Of a DNA stretch of 64,000 nucleotides, positions 59,513 through 64,000 are shown in pieces. The stretch comes from CAMPKL01 sp963805925 (GTDB taxonomy: Bacteria; Acidobacteriota; Terriglobia; Bryobacterales; UBA6623), in assembly GCA_963805925.1 (NCBI GenBank), contig CAWDWB010000009.1, positions 310,001-374,000 of the forward strand, written 5' to 3'. A program made the translations under genes and the position numbers. Below the pieces are notes generated by a model, which saw only the letters and a program-made list of their open reading frames with translations, was not told the DNA's origin and made no database searches. Each line of letters starts with the position of its first letter. Positions within the stretch are counted from its first letter, which is position 1.

Positions 59513-59524
59513 ACGACTAGGGAT

Positions 59525-59857
59525 ATGGCGCGGCGCGACAAACTACAGGGTTCACTGGACCTGCTCATTCTCCGCACGCTGCGCGGCGAGCCGCTGCACG
59601 GCTACGGCATCACGGCGCAAATTCAAGCCTGGTCCGAAGGCGAGTTGGAAGTCGAAGAAGGCTCGCTTTACCCTGCCCTGCACCGCCTGGAGCGCGATGA
59701 GCTGCTGACCGCGGAGTGGCGCGAGACCGAGGCGGGCCGCCGCGCCAAGTTCTACAAGCTGACGCGCAAGGGCCGCAAGCATCTCGAAGAAGAATTAGCG
59801 CGTTGGGGGCGTTTGTCCTCGGCCATCGCGCTGTTCCTTGAGCGGAGCGACGCATGA
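59525..59857 (+). CDS. PadR-family transcriptional repressor
   Basis: A 110-residue winged-helix regulator. MARRDKLQGSLDLLILRTLRGEPLHGYGITAQIQ and VEEGSLYPALHRLERDELLTAEWRETEAGRRAKFYKLTRKGRKHLEEEL are typical of acidobacterial PadR proteins that sit next to ADOP permeases. The stop (TGA) overlaps the permease start (ATGA), so the pair is coupled. It probably represses its own operon through the inverted repeat at 59484-59512; the inducer is unknown. Confidence 0.95.
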   Translation: MARRDKLQGSLDLLILRTLRGEPLHGYGITAQIQAWSEGELEVEEGSLYPALHRLERDELLTAEWRETEAGRRAKFYKLTRKGRKHLEEELARWGRLSSAIALFLERSDA

Positions 59858-62500
59858 GTTGGTTCAGGCGTCGCAGCCCCTCGCCCGGCCGGAAATTGAC
59901 GAAGAACTGCGCTTCCATCTCGAAGAGAAAGAGCGGCGACTGATCGCCGAAGGACTTCTCGCCTGCTGCCGCCCGACGGGAAGCGCGCAAGTCGTTCGGG
60001 CTCACAGGCGGCAGTGCGCGAGTACACGCGCGATGCTTGGATCTTTCGCTGGGCCGACGATCTTTGGCGCGACCTGCGATTTGCGGCGCGAGGGTTGCGA
60101 CGAGCCCGGGCTTCACGGCGGTTGCTGTCCTGACGCTGGCGCTCGGCATCGGCGCAGTGCGACGATTTTCACCTTCATCAATGCCCTACTCCTCCGCGAT
60201 CTGCCGGTAAGCAACCCCGAAGAATTAGTCTGGTTCGGGACGGACGACGGGACCAGCGACTGGTGGGATACGCAGTCGCTTCGCATGTACGAGCTGCTTA
60301 AGGAAGGCGCCCACTCGTTTGTCGGCGTGGCGGCTGTCGGCAGTTATTTCGCGAGCATGACGACCGGCGAGGAAACTAGACTCGTCCTAACCCATCTTGT
60401 GTCGGCCGAGTATTTCTCTCTGCTCGGAACGAAGCCGGCCCTGGGTCGACTGCTCAACGCAGACGACTCAGCGGGACTCAATGGACGGGTCGCTGTATTG
60501 CGTTACGGATTTTGGCAGGAACGGTTTGGGTCGGACATCTCCGCCATAGGTCGCACGATCATGCTGGCCGGCAGACCGTACGTCGTCGTCGGCATTGCCG
60601 AGGCGGGGTTTGTCGGCACGGACCTCACGCGACGAACGGACGTCTGGCTGACCGTTGACCAAGCGGAGCCGCTGTTGCAGATGGCGGATTGGAAATCCGC
60701 AGACAACGGCTGGGTGCAGATCCTGTGCCGCTTGGGCGATGGAATATCGCTCGAACAAGCACAGGCAAGCGCAACAATCGCCCACGGACGCTTGGTGGAA
60801 GAGACGTCTCGCGACGAAAGAGGGGCCGCAGCGCTCGCGACTACGAGAGCTTTGGAGGACGAGCGCGTACGGCTACGTCCCGCCGGTGTGATCAATCCCG
60901 CGACGCGTGACTCCTACGCCGCGCGGTTCATCCCGTTGTCGGTCGCCGTGGGCCTCGTTTTGCTGATCTGTTGCGCGAACGTTGCCAACCTCCTATTGGG
61001 ACGAGGCTTGCGGCGACGACACGAGTTCGGCGTGCGCTTGGCGACGGGCGCTTCCAGGCGGCGGCTGGTTCAGCAAGTCTTGACGGAGGGGCTGCTGTTG
61101 GCGCTGATCGGCGGCGTGTTGGGACTCTTCGTTGCCTGGCATCGTGGCGTTACTTCGGCATTAGCGCTGACAAGCACGCTTCCTTGAACCCGCTCCGGAT
61201 GGCGCTGTGATCGTTTACACGTTCGCCGTGTCGGTCCTGTGTGTGGCGCTTTTCTCGGCGCTGCCGTCCGTGGACGCCTCGCGAATCCCCTTGTTCTCGG
61301 CCCTGAGGGGCAGCCTCGGTTCTCGGCGGAGAAAGCGGAGGATCGCTCGGTTCTCGAGGGTGGCTGACGGCTGCGCAACTCGCGCTTTGTCTGCCGCTGA
61401 TGGTGTGGCGCAGGACTCCTGATTCAAACCGTCGACAATCTGTTTTCGCAAGACATGGGGATCGATCGAGGCCACCGGATCAAGGCTCAATTGAACTTGA
61501 CTGTCAGCGGTTACGACGGCGAGCGGGCTCGACCGATTCTGGATCAATTGCTGACCAGCCTCCAGTCGCAACCGGGTTTCGAGGGCGTGGGCTACTCAGC
61601 ATTTGGAACCCTGGGCTCGTCCTACGCGGTCGATTCGCAGCCGTTAGAGGGTAGCGGCGACGACGCGGTCGCGGGGCGAGCTTGGTTCACGTTGGTGAGC
61701 GAAGGCTACTTTGAATCACTCGGCATTCCCTTGCTGTCGGGCCGGGACTTCTCGCCACGGGATGCCGATGGAGCGCCGCGCGTCGCGATCGTCAATGAGG
61801 CCTTTGCGCGCAAGTTTTTCGAGGGACGCAGTCCCATCGGGCTGCGTGTGCATGACGCGGAAATCGTGGGTATGGTAGCGGACGCCAAGTATTCGGATTT
61901 GAGGAGCGAACCGGAGCCGCAATACTACTTTGCCTACCGGCAATCCCGCTGGGCGCTGCCGCAGATGAGCGTTTATGTGCGCACGGCGATGGGCTTAGAA
62001 GCCTTCTCGACTCTCATCAGAGACCAGGTCCGGCGGCTGGATCCATACCTGCTCGTAGACGGCATCGAGACGATGGATGGCGTCGTTGAAGGGCGGCTGG
62101 CTGAAGAGCGAGCGATGTCGAGCTTGCTGACGACGTTCGGGTTGTTGTCGCTGGTCATCACGCGCAATCGGCCTGTACGGCGTCATCTCGTTCGACGTGA
62201 CGCGGCGGACGCAGGAAGTCGGACTGCGCATCGCGCTCGGCGCGCAGAAATCCGATATCCACTCGATGGTCTTTCGGCGAGCAGCGCCTTGGGTGCTTGG
62301 CGGTTGCGTCGTCGGTCTGGCGGGCTGCGGCGGCGATGACCCGATTGCTGGAGGCGAAGTTGTTCGGGGTCGAAGCGCTGGATCCGCTGACGTTCGTGTT
62401 GGCTGCGGCGTTCTTGTTGCTGTGCGCTGCGGCGGCGAACTATCTGCCGGCACGCCGCGCGGCGGCCGTGGAGCCGATGACGGCATTGCGGCACGACTAG
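59854..62500 (+). pseudogene. ADOP-family MacB/FtsX-like permease, disrupted by about eleven frameshifts
   Basis: An acidobacterial duplicated orphan permease (~880 aa if repaired). It starts MSWFRRR (ATG 59854), overlapping padR. Family segments appear in order but in different frames: PEIDEELRFHLEEKERRLIAEGL, VREYTRDAWIFRWADDLWRDLRFAARGLRR, PGFTAVAVLTLALGIGA, TIFTFINALLLRDLPVSNPEELVWFG, a long periplasmic core, YTFAVSVLCVALFSALP, GLLIQTVDNLFSQDMGIDRG, YGVISFDVTRRTQEVGLRIALGAQKSDI and LPARRAAAVEPMTALRHD (stop 62500). Shifts lie near 59875, 59960, 60000, 60100, 60155, 61140, 61206, 61350, 61410, 62165 and 62325. No in-frame stop occurs within the segments. Decay and sequencing error are both possible. 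Confidence 0.75.
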
Positions 62501-62714
62501 CGGCGGGCTTCTCTTCTTCGAGGCCGCTTGGGCGCGACTGTGAACGTTAAAGGTTGCCGTTTGGGGGTGAAAGCTCACGCTTGATTACCCCGCTAATGCG
62601 CAGGCGTGTCATAATATCGTGCCGTCAGGGTCCGCTCAGGAGGCCTTTGGCGCGGACGATCTAGACGTCCAGAAGATATTGAAGTTGGAACTTTCAGCAG
62701 GAGGCCTCTTTCCC

Positions 62715-63689
62715 ATGACTCGAAAAGAATTCCTCGCAGCTCCGATGTTGGCAGCGGCGGCTGCCTCAGTCGCAGCCGCGGCGCCCGCGGGAGACTCGAA
62801 TTACAAGCCGAAGCGCGTCAACAAGGCAGTTGAACTTCTCGCCGACAAGCAGCCCATCTATTACGCGGGCGGCAGCGGCGGCTACGAAGAGGGCAAGAAG
62901 TTAGGCGGCCCGAACGGCACCTACGCCGACTACCTCAACTACGAGATGGAGCACGGCCCGCTCGACTTCACGGCTCTGCGCGGCTTCATGCAAGGACTCG
63001 TGGACGCAGGTCCGACGAAGTCCGGTCACCGCACGCCTGCGGTTGTCTGCACGTTGCCTGTTCTCGGCGTTTCGGCGGCGCACATGGAGGCCAACTTCTG
63101 GGTCGTTCAACAGACGATCGCCTGCGGCGTTCACGGCATTCTGCTGTGCCACGCGCGCGACCCCGAGGCTGTTAAGTGGATGGTGCGAGCTTGCCGCTAT
63201 CCGCGTGCGAAGCCGGTCAACGACTTCCTCGGCGAAGGCTTGCTGGGCAACGGCAGCCAAGGTTATTCCGCGCGTATTTGGGGTCTGAGCAACGACGAGT
63301 ACATGGCGAAAGCGGATCCGTGGCCGCTCAACCCGAACGGCGAGTTCATGCTGGGCATTAAGGTCGAAGACCGCCATGCTCTCGCTGCCGCCGAAATGGT
63401 CACAGCTGTTCCCGGTCTCGCATTCGCTGAGTGGGGTCCTGGCGATATGGGCATCTCGTTAGAGTTGCCCGACGGTCACACGACCAACGATCAACTGCAC
63501 CCGCAGATGCGTGCGGCTCGCGGCAGAGTGTTGGCCGCCACCAAGAAGAACGGCCTCGCTTTCCTCAACACCGTGCGCGAAAGCGACGTCAACGACATGA
63601 TCGACGAAGGCGTCATGATCGGATCGGGCGGCGGACCAGCGGCAGCCGACAAGGGTCGCAAGCACACCAACCGCAAGATGCCCTGGTAG
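62715..63689 (+). CDS. Exported HpcH/HpaI aldolase-family protein
   Basis: A 324-residue protein. The start at 62715 (MTRKEFLAAPMLAAAAASVAAAA) gives a Tat/Sec-like leader and has AGGAGG ~11 nt upstream; an in-frame ATG at 62619 reads non-family sequence. The barrel shows HpcH/HpaI features: GYEEGKKLGGPNGTYADYLNYEMEHG (metal Glu region), GILLCHARDPEAVKWMVRACRYPRA, and FAEWGPGDMGISLELPDGH (GPxDMxxS). Such aldolases cleave or form 2-oxo-acid bonds with a divalent metal. An exported member of the family is unusual. It is intact, unlike the permease before it. Confidence 0.9.
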   Translation: MTRKEFLAAPMLAAAAASVAAAAPAGDSNYKPKRVNKAVELLADKQPIYYAGGSGGYEEGKKLGGPNGTYADYLNYEMEHGPLDFTALRGFMQGLVDAGPTKSGHRTPAVVCTLPVLGVSAAHMEANFWVVQQTIACGVHGILLCHARDPEAVKWMVRACRYPRAKPVNDFLGEGLLGNGSQGYSARIWGLSNDEYMAKADPWPLNPNGEFMLGIKVEDRHALAAAEMVTAVPGLAFAEWGPGDMGISLELPDGHTTNDQLHPQMRAARGRVLAATKKNGLAFLNTVRESDVNDMIDEGVMIGSGGGPAAADKGRKHTNRKMPW

Positions 63690-63713
63690 CTTCGGCCGAT
63701 AGGCAACACATGG

Positions 63714-63745
63714 GGGGCGGCCGGGAAATTGGCCGCCCCTTCTCT
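63714..63745 (+). terminator. Rho-independent terminator after the HpcH/HpaI gene
   Basis: GGGGCGGCC (63714-63722) pairs with GGCCGCCCC (63731-63739), with an 8-nt loop, followed by TTCTCT. A 9-bp stem with a modest T-tract. Confidence 0.75.
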
Positions 63746-63953
63746 ATTGGGCGTCGGTACATTTTGGCCAAGTCGATTCCCCTACAGCCGGGACTAAAAT
63801 CGGCGAACCGGCGAACCGCAGTATGATGAAGTGCTGACCAGCGGCCGTTCGCCCGAGAAAGCCGAACGATTAGCCCGGTCGCCGAAACGACATGCTCTAT
63901 TCGTGACTGAACGCCCCCTGCACGCGGCGCACTACTGAGTCCGCCGAGATCAC

Positions 63954-64000
63954 ATGGCCATTACCGTCGCCCTCAATCACCGCACGATCTACGACTACGA
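63954..64000 (+). CDS. Transglutaminase-like/DUF2126 family protein, 5' end only
   Basis: The last 47 bases open a frame, MAITVALNHRTIYDYD, cut by the window end. This matches the N-terminus of large (~1100 aa) transglutaminase-like/DUF2126 proteins, which begin MAIxVALxHxTxYxYD. A GAG precedes the ATG. The identification rests on 15 residues only. Confidence 0.6.
   Translation, partial: MAITVALNHRTIYDY

Noticed and set aside
1..64000. CRISPR array, prophage, IS element, rRNA or tRNA
   Set aside because: No regularly spaced short repeats beyond the three-unit Fic array, no transposase, integrase or capsid genes, and no tRNA/rRNA-like stretch were found by eye.

Overview
The window looks like chromosomal DNA of an Acidobacteriota member, most likely of the Bryobacteraceae/Solibacter type. 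This is inferred from gene content: an Oar-like TonB-dependent receptor with a carboxypeptidase-regulatory plug, CRTAC1/ASPIC-UnbV, DUF1592 and DUF1552 proteins, a PadR regulator with an ADOP-type permease, many twin-arginine secreted oxidoreductases, a YajQ protein, and high GC with strong C/G third-position bias. There are no rRNA or tRNA genes, IS elements, phage genes or CRISPR arrays.

Layout. 0-6.7 kb: a hypothetical protein, a secreted FG-GAP protein and a large TonB-dependent receptor. 6.7-14 kb: TPR proteins flanking a periplasmic molybdoenzyme, an alkaline-phosphatase-superfamily protein and a DUF1592/DUF1552 pair. 14-25 kb: housekeeping and metabolic genes (mutL, tetrahaem cytochrome, Gfo/Idh/MocA oxidoreductase, pyrF, DUF2235 hydrolase, SDR, dut, GT87-like membrane protein, VIT1/CCC1 transporter). 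24-32 kb: a regulatory/stress island with three tandem double-domain universal stress proteins and a beta-CASP nuclease-like protein on the minus strand. It faces a degenerate receiver, a PAS histidine kinase and a REC-PAS-sigma54 activator, and a second degenerate receiver closes it. 32-41 kb: acyl-CoA ligase, PilZ, YvcK-like, histone-H1-like/TPR, family-5 uracil-DNA glycosylase, DksA-like, left-handed beta-helix and OmpA proteins. 42-53 kb: secreted sugar metabolism, including a mannonate-dehydratase-like protein, a gluconate-dehydrogenase-subunit-3/GMC/pentahaem cytochrome operon, a GH54-like arabinofuranosidase fused to lamin-tail and surface repeats, a PQQ dehydrogenase and a hydrolase. 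53-64 kb: a candidate small RNA, a Fic protein with a repeat array, rpe, bamD, a response regulator, yajQ, padR with a shredded ADOP permease, an HpcH/HpaI aldolase, and the first codons of a transglutaminase-like protein.

Function. The secreted genes suggest an oligotroph that takes up large substrates through a TonB-type receptor and oxidises sugars in the periplasm (GMC, PQQ, molybdoenzyme, multihaem cytochromes). The two-component/USP island suggests stress-responsive sigma-54 control. These links are inferred from neighbourhood only.

Caveats. Four genes in the right-hand third carry frameshifts, nearly all equivalent to single-base deletions: the mannonate-dehydratase-like gene, the PQQ dehydrogenase, a small alpha/beta hydrolase and the ADOP permease. 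Sequencing error in GC-rich DNA is a serious alternative to true decay. Several genes have a -10-like hexamer only 6-12 nt before the start codon and no Shine-Dalgarno sequence, which suggests leaderless mRNAs. Several convergent pairs interlock their stop codons.
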